A stretch of 64,000 nucleotides of DNA, taken from positions 1,426,001 through 1,490,000 of the forward strand of contig OZ244964.1 in the NCBI GenBank assembly GCA_965222825.1, given 5' to 3'. A program made the translations under genes and the position numbers. The first letter of the stretch is position 1. Every line of letters starts with the position of its first letter. This stretch comes from G965207335 sp965222825 (GTDB lineage Bacteria; Pseudomonadota; Gammaproteobacteria; PS1; Pseudothioglobaceae). The notes beneath the pieces were generated by a model. It worked only from the letters and a program-made list of their open reading frames with translations, searched no databases and was not told the DNA's origin. Of this stretch, positions 34,889 through 42,727 are shown piece by piece.

Positions 34889-35263
34889 ATGAATAAAGCA
34901 ATAATAATAGGCAATGTAGGGGCAGATATTGAACTTGCATATACAAAAGAGAATGTAGCAATAACTAATATTAGTGTTGCTACTAATGATAGTTTTAAAG
35001 ATAAAGATGGCAACAAACAAGACGATACCCAGTGGCATAGAGTTGTAGTTATTGGCACAAGAGCAGAAAATGCCAAAAAATACTTAAAAAAAGGTTCAAA
35101 AATAAGTGTTGAAGGCAAAATTAGAACTAGAAAGTGGAGTGATAAAGATAATATTGATAGATGGACCACAGAGATATTAGCACAAAAAATAGAATATTTA
35201 GACCGTAAAGATAAAAACAATACAACTCCAGAAGCACAACCTGCCCCACCAGTAGATGAATAA
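34889..35263 (+). CDS. ssb: Single-stranded DNA-binding protein
   Basis: The 124-residue protein is an OB-fold SSB: NKAIIIGNVGADIEL at the start, ITNISVATNDSFKDK, QWHRVVVIGTRAENAKKYLKKGSKISVEGKI and RKWSDKDN. The C-terminal tail is short, ending PAPPVDE rather than the usual DDDIPF, so contact with host repair proteins may be weak. It is inserted between pilN and pilO and overlaps pilO by 8 bases. AAGGAG precedes the ATG. ICE SSBs protect the transferred strand. Confidence 0.92.
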   Translation: MNKAIIIGNVGADIELAYTKENVAITNISVATNDSFKDKDGNKQDDTQWHRVVVIGTRAENAKKYLKKGSKISVEGKIRTRKWSDKDNIDRWTTEILAQKIEYLDRKDKNNTTPEAQPAPPVDE

Positions 35264-36068
35264 TAATTATCAAATAGATAATAGATGTACTATTAGCAAC
35301 AAGTCTTATTGGCTTGTTGCTGATAGGGTTATATATGATTTAGCAGATAAAACTGAGCAAGAATTTGTTTTTGCTCAAATAGATAAATTATACTTTGTTG
35401 CAAAAACTACACTTTTTAACAAAAAAACTAAACACACAAATATAGGGTTTTGGCATACCCTTTTTCTCAACAAGAAAATAACAATAAAGGATAGTTGCTA
35501 TTTTGTAACTAATAGCAAACAAGACGGTTATTTTTTAGAAGTCTCAGTTTCTAACAATACAATTAATTCTGGTGTGGTTATAGCTAATAAAGCAACAATT
35601 ACAACTAACATCGATGATGTTATATACATAGATAATTTAATTGCACTAAAAAAAGTGCAAATAATATTAACTCCAAAGCAAAAAAAACTACAAGAGATTA
35701 AAAGGAATAAAATAATTGCTTTTATTGTTATTTTGATATTAGCAGTGGTGGTGGTAATTAGCGAGTATCAATTAACACAACTTAACAAATTACAGGCACA
35801 AAACTTTAGCATAGTAAGCAGCCTTATTAATAGAGTTATTGATGCTAATAAAATAATTATTACTGCAATAAAACCAAAGACGATAAATCACATAAAAAAA
35901 CACTTACCACATATTGTAGAGTTAACCAAATACCCAATATGGTCTGGCAAAATTGATTTTTATAAAAATAATGCAAACTTAACAACAACAAATGCAACAG
36001 ATGCTAGATTATATTACCCAAATGCTAAACAAGTTAATATCAACACATGGGGTCTTTCGTGGCAATAA
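35256..36068 (+). CDS. pilO: Type IVb pilus protein PilO2
   Basis: The 270-residue protein has a cytoplasmic N-terminal domain (about 145 residues; SYWLVADRVIYDL near 17), one transmembrane helix near residues 149-168 and a periplasmic C-terminal domain with WSGKIDFYK near 228. Topology and place between the secretin and PilP agree with PilO of R64-type pili. It overlaps both neighbours. Motif support is moderate. Confidence 0.65.
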   Translation: MNNNYQIDNRCTISNKSYWLVADRVIYDLADKTEQEFVFAQIDKLYFVAKTTLFNKKTKHTNIGFWHTLFLNKKITIKDSCYFVTNSKQDGYFLEVSVSNNTINSGVVIANKATITTNIDDVIYIDNLIALKKVQIILTPKQKKLQEIKRNKIIAFIVILILAVVVVISEYQLTQLNKLQAQNFSIVSSLINRVIDANKIIITAIKPKTINHIKKHLPHIVELTKYPIWSGKIDFYKNNANLTTTNATDARLYYPNAKQVNINTWGLSWQ

Positions 36069-36517
36069 AAATAAAAACCTCACTAGATTTTAAAATAATA
36101 TTAATAGGAATAATCTTATTATTTATATTGCTTATTTATTACTATAAAACTATTAGCAACGCAATGTATGAAATAGACAACATTAAAGCCAAACATACAA
36201 CATTGCAAAAAGAAGTTAGAAAAACAAATAGCACAGAAAACCTTCAAAAAAATGTTGCTAATAAAAAAGTATATTACATAAATGATACAATTGCAAAACT
36301 TAGTAAAATCACTCTTTATTTGAACATTAATACTAAATTATTAAGCACTAATAATAACAAATATAAATATAAAGCCAGTGGCTATCTATACTCAATTACA
36401 GAACTCATAAAGTATATTCTAACAAATGAAAAATTACACGACAGCATAACTTTTATTATGTTGGACATCAAGCAAGATATTGCTATTTTATTATATGAGG
36501 TAGAGGGTAGATTATGA
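36047..36517 (+). CDS. Single-pass membrane pilus assembly protein (between PilO and PilP)
   Basis: The 156-residue product has a transmembrane helix near residues 17-37 and then coiled coil (residues 45-75), with a small C-terminal domain. It corresponds in size, topology and place to 13830-14318 of the chromosomal pilus locus, though the sequences have diverged greatly. Start is uncertain: ATG 36047 or GTG 36059, the latter having GGGG six bases upstream. It overlaps pilO by 22 bases and pilP by 4. Confidence 0.6.
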   Translation: MGSFVAIKIKTSLDFKIILIGIILLFILLIYYYKTISNAMYEIDNIKAKHTTLQKEVRKTNSTENLQKNVANKKVYYINDTIAKLSKITLYLNINTKLLSTNNNKYKYKASGYLYSITELIKYILTNEKLHDSITFIMLDIKQDIAILLYEVEGRL

Positions 36518-36960
36518 AAGGAATAATACTTATTGTTTTATTATCATTAATAAACATAATTAGTGCTACTGATAATAATATTCAAAACAATGCAGAAAAT
36601 TATTATAAGCAATTACAAGAAATACAAAGAAATCAAAAAATAATAGACCTTAAAATTCAATTAGCTAAAAAAATACAAGAATGTCAAAAACTAAACATAG
36701 TTTGCGATTTCTTGCCACAAATAATAATACTTAAAAAACAAACAATAAATACCCCTAAAAATACTAATGTGTTAGCAAAACCAATACTAGTTAGTATTAT
36801 AGGTAATGAGGCAAATTTTACTAAAAACGGTAATATTATCACCAAAACAGTTAATGAACTTATACAAGGATATTTAATTATTCAAATTCATACAAACTTC
36901 GTATTACTGCAAAGAGACAAACAAATACACAAACTAAGAATTTTTTGGCGGACAAAATAG
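36514..36960 (+). CDS. pilP: PilP-like type IVb pilus biogenesis protein
   Basis: The 148-residue protein has a signal peptide (1-18, cleaved near SAT), a helical segment, CQKLNIVC (a C-x6-C pair) near residue 60 and a C-terminal beta domain (PILVSIIGNEANFTKNG). It matches the layout of the chromosomal 13211-13807 gene, which has two such cysteine pairs. It lies directly before the ATPase gene, as does pilP in R64. Confidence 0.65.
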   Translation: MKGIILIVLLSLINIISATDNNIQNNAENYYKQLQEIQRNQKIIDLKIQLAKKIQECQKLNIVCDFLPQIIILKKQTINTPKNTNVLAKPILVSIIGNEANFTKNGNIITKTVNELIQGYLIIQIHTNFVLLQRDKQIHKLRIFWRTK

Positions 36961-38630
36961 TGGATATTTATATACACAATAAAATTTTAGCAAACTTAAA
37001 AGCAGCAGAATTAATAACAACAAGTCAAACCCTAAAGTTACAAACGCCCAATAATATATCAGAAATTGTTGCTGTATTTGAAAATGTTAATATTGATAGT
37101 GCAGAGCTACTAAAAATTATAGCCAAAATCTCTAACATGCCTATTTATGAAGCACAAGCAAGCGATATAATCAAAAAACATAATAATTGTTTTATTGTTA
37201 ACAATGAAGTATTATGTATTACCAATCCTTTTGATGAGCAAATAAAATTATTAATGCTCTCATTAAAACAAAAAAAAGAGCTTAATTTTAATGTAGTAAA
37301 GCTTTGTCAGTACGATGATATAAATATTGTTCCTAATACTTCATCGTTAAAAATAGAAAATAAAATAAACGACAATGTAATTGAGCAATTATGGCAAAAA
37401 ATATTAGCAATAACAATAAAATATACCGCATCAGACATACACTTCATGCCAGAAAGCAAAGCAACGATAATAGCCTTTAGAATATACGGACAACTAAGAT
37501 ATAACCAAATTGAAAATTTGTCTAATGACATTTATATTAGGCTTCTTAATTTAATTTTGTCTAAAGCAGGATTTAATCATCATTCATTCATCAATCTAAA
37601 TGCAGGGGAGTTTAGCGAAAATCAACTAAGATTCAGACTGCAAACAATACCTACAAACTATATCTGCGATGGCATAATAATTGCTAATGCCACAATAAGA
37701 ATACACCATCATTATGAAAAGGTTTTAGAACTGAATAATTTAGGTTTAGATTATGATAATGTAGCAAGACTTAAAGAGATAGCAACTAATACCACAGGTA
37801 TTACCTTTATTACCGGTCCAACTGGAAGCGGTAAAACAACTCTACTATATGCGATATTAAGGGAAATACAGAATATACTGCCTAATTATTCAATTAGAAC
37901 CATAGAAGACCCGATAGAAATAGATTTAGCTAGAATTAACCAAGCCCAAGTAAATGACAATATAGGACTCACCTTTGAATCTGCTATAAAGGCATTTTTA
38001 CGCAGCGATCCTGACATAGCACTCGTTGGCGAAATAAGAAGTAAAGAGGCAGCAAAACACTCAATAGAATTAGCTCTTACCGGGCATTCTGTTTTAACAA
38101 CACTGCATACTAAAAATGCCTTGTCTGTAATTACTAGATTAGTTAATTCATTTGATATTGATAGAGTAACACTATCTGAGACACTAAGTGCTCTAATTGC
38201 AATTCGTATGTTACAAAAAGTATGCACATCTTGTGCCAAAAAAGATATTTTAGCAAATTATTTTGATAAAAGTCGTTTGCAAAAATACAACAATCTTGGC
38301 ATTAGCAATGCTGTTGTATTTCATGAAAATAAAAAAGGCTGTGCTGAGTGCTATGAAGGTTATCAAGGTGTGGTCCCTATTTTAGAAATATTTACCCTTA
38401 ATAAGAGAGCACTACAAATGATTATTGATAAAAGGTCTGTAAATGAAATACAGAGCTATATAAATAATACCGCAGACGATAAAGATAACCAGTCATTGTG
38501 GCAAAGTGCTCTAAATGCATTGTTGTCTGGCAAAACAACAATTACAGAGATAGAATATAGACTACCTACATACGATGACAATGATAATATTGTCATTAAA
38601 GAAGAACTAGAAAAAGGCATAGTAGCATGA
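36960..38630 (+). CDS. pilQ: Type IVb pilus assembly ATPase PilQ
   Basis: The 556-residue ATPase has Walker A TGPTGSGKTTLL near residue 285, SIRTIEDPIE, LRSDPDIALVGEIRS (Walker B region), LTGHSVLTTLH and the zinc cysteines CTSCAKK...GCAECYEG near 428-465. It energises pilus assembly. GTG at 36960 is preferred over TTG at 36945, because GGCGGA at 36947-36952 then lies seven bases upstream. The start overlaps the pilP stop by one base. Confidence 0.9.
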   Translation: MDIYIHNKILANLKAAELITTSQTLKLQTPNNISEIVAVFENVNIDSAELLKIIAKISNMPIYEAQASDIIKKHNNCFIVNNEVLCITNPFDEQIKLLMLSLKQKKELNFNVVKLCQYDDINIVPNTSSLKIENKINDNVIEQLWQKILAITIKYTASDIHFMPESKATIIAFRIYGQLRYNQIENLSNDIYIRLLNLILSKAGFNHHSFINLNAGEFSENQLRFRLQTIPTNYICDGIIIANATIRIHHHYEKVLELNNLGLDYDNVARLKEIATNTTGITFITGPTGSGKTTLLYAILREIQNILPNYSIRTIEDPIEIDLARINQAQVNDNIGLTFESAIKAFLRSDPDIALVGEIRSKEAAKHSIELALTGHSVLTTLHTKNALSVITRLVNSFDIDRVTLSETLSALIAIRMLQKVCTSCAKKDILANYFDKSRLQKYNNLGISNAVVFHENKKGCAECYEGYQGVVPILEIFTLNKRALQMIIDKRSVNEIQSYINNTADDKDNQSLWQSALNALLSGKTTITEIEYRLPTYDDNDNIVIKEELEKGIVA

Positions 38631-38673
38631 GATAAAAAAAAGACAACAAAATAATTTAAAAAAAGGAGATATT

Positions 38674-39123
38674 ATGAAAAATAAAGAGCAAGGGTTTACA
38701 CTTGTAGAGTTAATTATTGTATTAATAGTAATAGCGGTATTAGGGGCAATTTCTATTCCTATAGGGATAGATTATTGGAGAAATACAAGTAGCATAACGG
38801 TAATAAATAATATGTTGGCTACACAAATACCTAGGGCTATATATGCATGCACAGCTGATAAAACCACAGATTTTGGTCCTTGTAATAAAGATGAACTTGT
38901 TAGGCTAGGTGTAGCTAATCAAACTCCATATGGGAATTGGGGCGTTAGTAACAACAATAAAATTTTTACTGTGAGCATAACATTAACTAATGCAAGCGAT
39001 GCTAGCACAACTGGCAACTCAATAAAACAATACCTAGTAAATATTGGCTTTCAAACTAATGCAGTTACTTATACTAATACCACAGGTAGCGAAGCAGTAG
39101 CGGTTGGATATAAGATTAGATAA
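38674..39123 (+). CDS. pilS: Type IVb major pilin PilS
   Basis: The 149-residue prepilin begins MKNKEQGFTLVELIIVLIVI, with cleavage after Gly7 and Glu at +5 of the mature chain. A cysteine pair (CTADK and GPCNKD near 65-75) and a Thr/Asn-rich C-terminal half follow. AAGGAG lies at 38663-38668 before the ATG, the strongest ribosome binding site of the operon, as expected for the structural subunit. It is followed at one base by pilR. Confidence 0.87.
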   Translation: MKNKEQGFTLVELIIVLIVIAVLGAISIPIGIDYWRNTSSITVINNMLATQIPRAIYACTADKTTDFGPCNKDELVRLGVANQTPYGNWGVSNNNKIFTVSITLTNASDASTTGNSIKQYLVNIGFQTNAVTYTNTTGSEAVAVGYKIR

Positions 39124-40289
39124 TGATATATCAGGTTGCATTATTTAATAAATTAGAAAATACAATAATAAAAAATCGTATAAACGCTGACTCGAAAGAA
39201 AGTGCTATTGTATTTTTAAGAAACAAGGCAAACATACAGGATGATGATATTATTAGTGTACAGCCTATTTTTAGTATTAGCAATAAGTATTTAAAACCTA
39301 GTAAATCATTGTTGATGCTAATTAGAGTAAGGGCAATTATAGTAGCTAATATTAATTTAGAAAAATCTATACTAAATTTAGTAGATAATTTTAATATTAA
39401 ACATAAAAAATATATTATTAAATTAATGTTGCAAGCTAAATCTAGCTTAGAAGATATCTTAGCAGTTTGTGGCATTAAACCTAATATAGTTGAAATAATA
39501 GCAACCGCAAAACAAACAGGCGAGGTTAATAATAGTATAGCAATAGCAATTAGTGCACTAGAGGATGAGATGAACATTAAAGAACAGCTAGGTAGTGTTA
39601 TTGCTAGCACAATATTTAAGCTTGTTTTTGCAGTTGTTATTATGCTAGTATTGCCATTTTTTATAGCTGAGTCTTTTGTAAAATCAAAAGCACTAGGTTT
39701 AGACTTAAGAGCTAATTTTGTAACTGATTTTTTATTGCTTATCGCTAATAATTTTGTTAATATTCTAGTAGTATTAGCATTAATTGTAGTTTGTTTTTAT
39801 TTATTTAAAGACAATGTATGGAGTATATTAACTAAGTTTTATCCATTTAAGATAATAGAACAAATAAACAGAGCTAAACTCACATTAACATTACTTAGTC
39901 TATTATTACCTAATCACAAAGCAGGTATTGTTTTTATTACTTCTATAAAACAATTCGCTAAATTATCTAGTTATAGCAAAAGACAGGCAAATATCATTAA
40001 AGACAATATGCAAACTTATCAACTTAGTTTCTCACAAAGTTTAGTAGATACTAAGTTTACTGAGTGGTTTGTTAATGCTATGCATGATTTTGAGAGTACC
40101 AATAAAGATATACAAACACTTACACTTGAAACGGCGATAAATCTACTAAAGAAAGAATTATTATTTAATAATAAAATTATTGCTTTAATCGCTAATATTA
40201 CCAGTGGCAGTGTTATTTTAGTAACAATTTTTTCTTTGTTTGCAGGCTTCGTCTTACCAAGAATACTTGCAACTCCTATTATAAATTAA
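39123..40289 (+). CDS. pilR: Type IVb pilus platform protein PilR
   Basis: The 388-residue protein has GspF/PilR features: a cytoplasmic helical first repeat with EIIATAKQTGEVNNSIAIAISAL near 130-150, transmembrane segments near 165-185 and 205-228, the second repeat, and a C-terminal transmembrane helix near 355-378. It is related in layout to the chromosomal 8645-9787 gene. It pairs with PilQ. Start ATG shares its first base with the pilS stop, and its stop overlaps the next ATG by one base. Confidence 0.85.
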   Translation: MIYQVALFNKLENTIIKNRINADSKESAIVFLRNKANIQDDDIISVQPIFSISNKYLKPSKSLLMLIRVRAIIVANINLEKSILNLVDNFNIKHKKYIIKLMLQAKSSLEDILAVCGIKPNIVEIIATAKQTGEVNNSIAIAISALEDEMNIKEQLGSVIASTIFKLVFAVVIMLVLPFFIAESFVKSKALGLDLRANFVTDFLLLIANNFVNILVVLALIVVCFYLFKDNVWSILTKFYPFKIIEQINRAKLTLTLLSLLLPNHKAGIVFITSIKQFAKLSSYSKRQANIIKDNMQTYQLSFSQSLVDTKFTEWFVNAMHDFESTNKDIQTLTLETAINLLKKELLFNNKIIALIANITSGSVILVTIFSLFAGFVLPRILATPIIN

Positions 40290-40765
40290 TGGACCATGAC
40301 AATATTAAGGGGTTTACTCTTATTGAAAGCCTTATTGTGATAATAGTAATAGCCATTTTGTCGTATGCAGGATATACTTTATATCAACAATTATCCCAAA
40401 TTACCATTAATAAGGCACAAAAGATTTATTTAGCAAACTTAGCAACAAATATGGCTACCATGAAAGCGGTTATTAACATCTATCATGCAAGTAATACCTT
40501 AGACTTAGCAAGTCTAACAATAGAGAACTATAATCAAGCAGCAAGTGCAGTAGGTGCTGAGTTGTTAAACACTAGAGACATTAATAGAGATGGTGCTATT
40601 GATAGTATTATCTTTGTGTTTGCAACAAATAGTTATTATGTACTACTAGCAGACCAAACGCCAACAATTATAGCATATTTTAATCCAAAAAAAAGGACAC
40701 CAATTTGGCGTTTAAGACAACAAAAAATACAACATTATAATGAAACACCAGATAAAAACTACTAA
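40289..40765 (+). CDS. Minor prepilin of the ICE pilus
   Basis: The 158-residue protein has a prepilin signal (NIKG^FTLIESLIVIIVI, Glu at +5) and a hydrophobic helix to about residue 30, then a globular part ending in basic residues (KKRTPIWRLRQQK). The start shares one base with the pilR stop. It overlaps the pilV-like gene by 26 bases. R64 clusters have the peptidase PilU and PilT here; instead this element has a second pilin-like gene, and no prepilin peptidase is visible in the window. Confidence 0.8.
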   Translation: MDHDNIKGFTLIESLIVIIVIAILSYAGYTLYQQLSQITINKAQKIYLANLATNMATMKAVINIYHASNTLDLASLTIENYNQAASAVGAELLNTRDINRDGAIDSIIFVFATNSYYVLLADQTPTIIAYFNPKKRTPIWRLRQQKIQHYNETPDKNY

Positions 40766-41612
40766 ACAATTAGGCTTCACATTGTTAGAATTATTAATTG
40801 TGATGGTAGTTCTTAGTATATTAGCGTATGCTACTGTGCCTAATTTTTTAGCAGAAGATGCTAAGCTAGCTAGAATTGATGCAGTAATCAATGAGTTAGG
40901 TATTATTGGTTCTGCTGCTCAAAATTATGCGGCAACTAATGCTAGCTCCATTAACAGTAGTTTAACTTTTGCATGGCCTGACGAATCCAATAGTTGTTTT
41001 AATGCACTAGCAGAGATGACATCACAAACCTATATACTAGGTATTAATGCAACTTCTACTTGGTTTGGAGAGCAATATTTTACCAGTTGTAGCACAGCTA
41101 CTTTTAGTGTAGCTATTAATACAAATAATAGATATGCAGGTATTATCAAAAACACACTAGGTAGCGTTGTTATTAATAATGAAACCGCTACTTATACAGT
41201 CCCTATACCATCATTATTACCTATAATTGATGACTATATAAGCTTACTTGATGGCAGTAGCGATACTTGGGATGCACAAAGCAAAACCATAGCAAATGTA
41301 GCCGATGTATCTTATACATTTGGTAAAAGAGCATCGCAGGCAGTTTATGATATAGGATTTGTATGCGATGAACATGTAAGAGATGGCTGTGGGCTTGGCA
41401 GTCATTATAACGATGAAATTACTAAGCCTAATTGCCCAAACTCAACACCAACATTAATAATAAATGGTATTAGTAGTTGGGGTGGTGCATTAGTTGATAA
41501 TTGGGATTATAGTGTTGATGATACTGGCAGTGTTTGGCAACTCAATTTTGTTGTAGGTGGTGGCCTACCATCAACAAAAACTCTTTGGTCTTATGTTACT
41601 AAGTGTGAATAA
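40740..41612 (+). CDS. PilV-like tip prepilin/adhesin
   Basis: The 290-residue protein begins MKHQIKTTKQLG^FTLLELLIVMVVLSILAY, a class III signal with Glu at +5, and is far longer than the other pilins. The C-terminal 100 residues have three cysteines (VCDEHVRDGC, PNCP) and end in KCE. Size and place at the end of the operon suggest PilV, the tip adhesin that selects recipients in R64. No shufflon segments or recombinase are visible, so the tip would be fixed. Confidence 0.65.
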   Translation: MKHQIKTTKQLGFTLLELLIVMVVLSILAYATVPNFLAEDAKLARIDAVINELGIIGSAAQNYAATNASSINSSLTFAWPDESNSCFNALAEMTSQTYILGINATSTWFGEQYFTSCSTATFSVAINTNNRYAGIIKNTLGSVVINNETATYTVPIPSLLPIIDDYISLLDGSSDTWDAQSKTIANVADVSYTFGKRASQAVYDIGFVCDEHVRDGCGLGSHYNDEITKPNCPNSTPTLIINGISSWGGALVDNWDYSVDDTGSVWQLNFVVGGGLPSTKTLWSYVTKCE

Positions 41613-41661
41613 AAAAGTAACGCACCACTTATTAAGGGTTTTCTAGCACAGGCAATAATTA

Positions 41662-41979
41662 GTGATAATTACACCAATACAAAAACGCTTAAAATTAGCC
41701 AGAAAAAACCAGAACTTATCACAAACAGATTTGGCAAAGAAATTAGGTGTAGTTAGAACTACAGTATATCAATGGGAGACAAGAAAATTATTACCGCCTA
41801 ATATCTATACACTAGAAAAAATAGCTAATATATTATCCGTTGATGTCTCTTGGTTATGTTTTGGCGATAAAGTTTCATTATTAGAAAATAAAATATCTAA
41901 TATTATTCTTCACAATATGACAGACACTCAAAAACAATCTTTATATGTTTTTTTACAGCAAGTAATTACCACAAATTAG
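41662..41979 (+). CDS. XRE-family helix-turn-helix regulator
   Basis: The 105-residue protein has an XRE/Cro domain at residues 6-65 (LKLARKNQNLSQTDLAKKLGV, then TTVYQWETRKLLPPNIYTLEKIANIL and DVSWLCFGD). A short helical tail, possibly for dimerisation, follows. Start is GTG at 41662. It lies directly after the pilus operon and before the toxin-antitoxin pair. It is a candidate for the repressor that binds the five ICE dyads, but nothing in the sequence proves this. Confidence 0.8.
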   Translation: MIITPIQKRLKLARKNQNLSQTDLAKKLGVVRTTVYQWETRKLLPPNIYTLEKIANILSVDVSWLCFGDKVSLLENKISNIILHNMTDTQKQSLYVFLQQVITTN

Positions 41980-42025
41980 TTTTATAATGTTATAATTGTA
42001 TTATAATCTAAAATTATTACTAATA

Positions 42026-42268
42026 ATGCAAACAAAAATACGCAAAATTGGCAGTTCTAATGGGGTCATTATTCCTGTTGATATATTAACAAAATCTCAA
42101 TTAAAAGGACAAGTTGAGATTAATTACAAGGATGACAAAATTATTATTACTAAAAGCAAACAGAAACTAAGGCTAAATTGGTTTGCTAACTACAATCCAA
42201 AGGACGATAAAGGAATTTTAGACGATATGCCTAATTTAGCCACAGAAGAACAAGACTGGCAGTGGTAA
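42026..42268 (+). CDS. MazE/PemI-like antitoxin
   Basis: The 80-residue product starts MQTKIRKIGSSNGVIIPVDIL, the AbrB/SpoVT swapped-hairpin DNA-binding motif of MazE antitoxins (GNS-G-V-IP). It ends with an acidic, Trp-rich tail (EEQDWQW) that would occupy the toxin's active site. ATG 42026 is chosen over an upstream in-frame start at 41996, because it gives the family N terminus. It overlaps the toxin gene by 7 bases. Confidence 0.85.
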   Translation: MQTKIRKIGSSNGVIIPVDILTKSQLKGQVEINYKDDKIIITKSKQKLRLNWFANYNPKDDKGILDDMPNLATEEQDWQW

Positions 42269-42570
42269 AACAAGGTGAGGTTTATTGGGTTGTGTTAGAC
42301 CCAACACTAGGTAGTGAAATTAAAAAAACTAGACCTTGTTTGATTATATCTCCAGATGATATGAATGAGATATTACCTAGAGTTTTAATAGCACCAATTA
42401 CAAGCAAAGGACAAAGTCTAGGTTGTAGACCTAGTATTAAATTCTCTAATAAGAATGCTAAAATATTATTAGACCAAATTCGTAGTATTGATAAAATAAG
42501 ACTGCAAACAAAAATGGGCACTATAGTTAAGTCTATATGGTATGATACCCTATTAGAGATGTTTAAATAA
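42262..42570 (+). CDS. mazF: MazF/PemK-family endoribonuclease toxin
   Basis: The 102-residue protein has GEVYWVVLDPTLGSEIKKTRPCLIISPD, the RPCLIIS segment, LIAPITSK and LLDQIRSIDKIRL, all typical of MazF. It is predicted to cleave RNA at short motifs. Start is GTG at 42262 within the antitoxin gene. The pair probably stabilises the ICE, and its place between pilus and secretion operons marks the start of the cargo block. Confidence 0.9.
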   Translation: MVKQGEVYWVVLDPTLGSEIKKTRPCLIISPDDMNEILPRVLIAPITSKGQSLGCRPSIKFSNKNAKILLDQIRSIDKIRLQTKMGTIVKSIWYDTLLEMFK

Positions 42571-42727
42571 AAACCCAACCTTTTATACTAAATTATGGTA
42601 TAATAGTACCCATACGCAGTGATACTGTATATCAGCATCTTTTCCTTAATAATCATTAAGGTGCTTCCTTAAAAAAAATAACTTAAAAGACTATCATTGT
42701 GTTCTTTAACACTTAAGGAGCAAACTT
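42571..42727 (+). promoter_or_regulatory. Promoter and leader of the subtilisin-like protease gene
   Basis: TATAAT at 42599-42604 is a perfect -10 box, with only a weak -35 candidate. The roughly 115-base leader contains CCTTAA-N6-TTAAGG (about 42651-42668), then GTGTT-N4-AACAC and TTAAGGAG just before the ATG at 42728. The hairpin next to the ribosome binding site could limit translation. Confidence 0.5.

Noticed and set aside
41620..41640. Possible sixth ICE operator before the XRE gene (CGCACC...)
   Set aside because: The left half resembles CACACC, but the right half at the required N7 spacing is AAGGGT, not GRTGTG.
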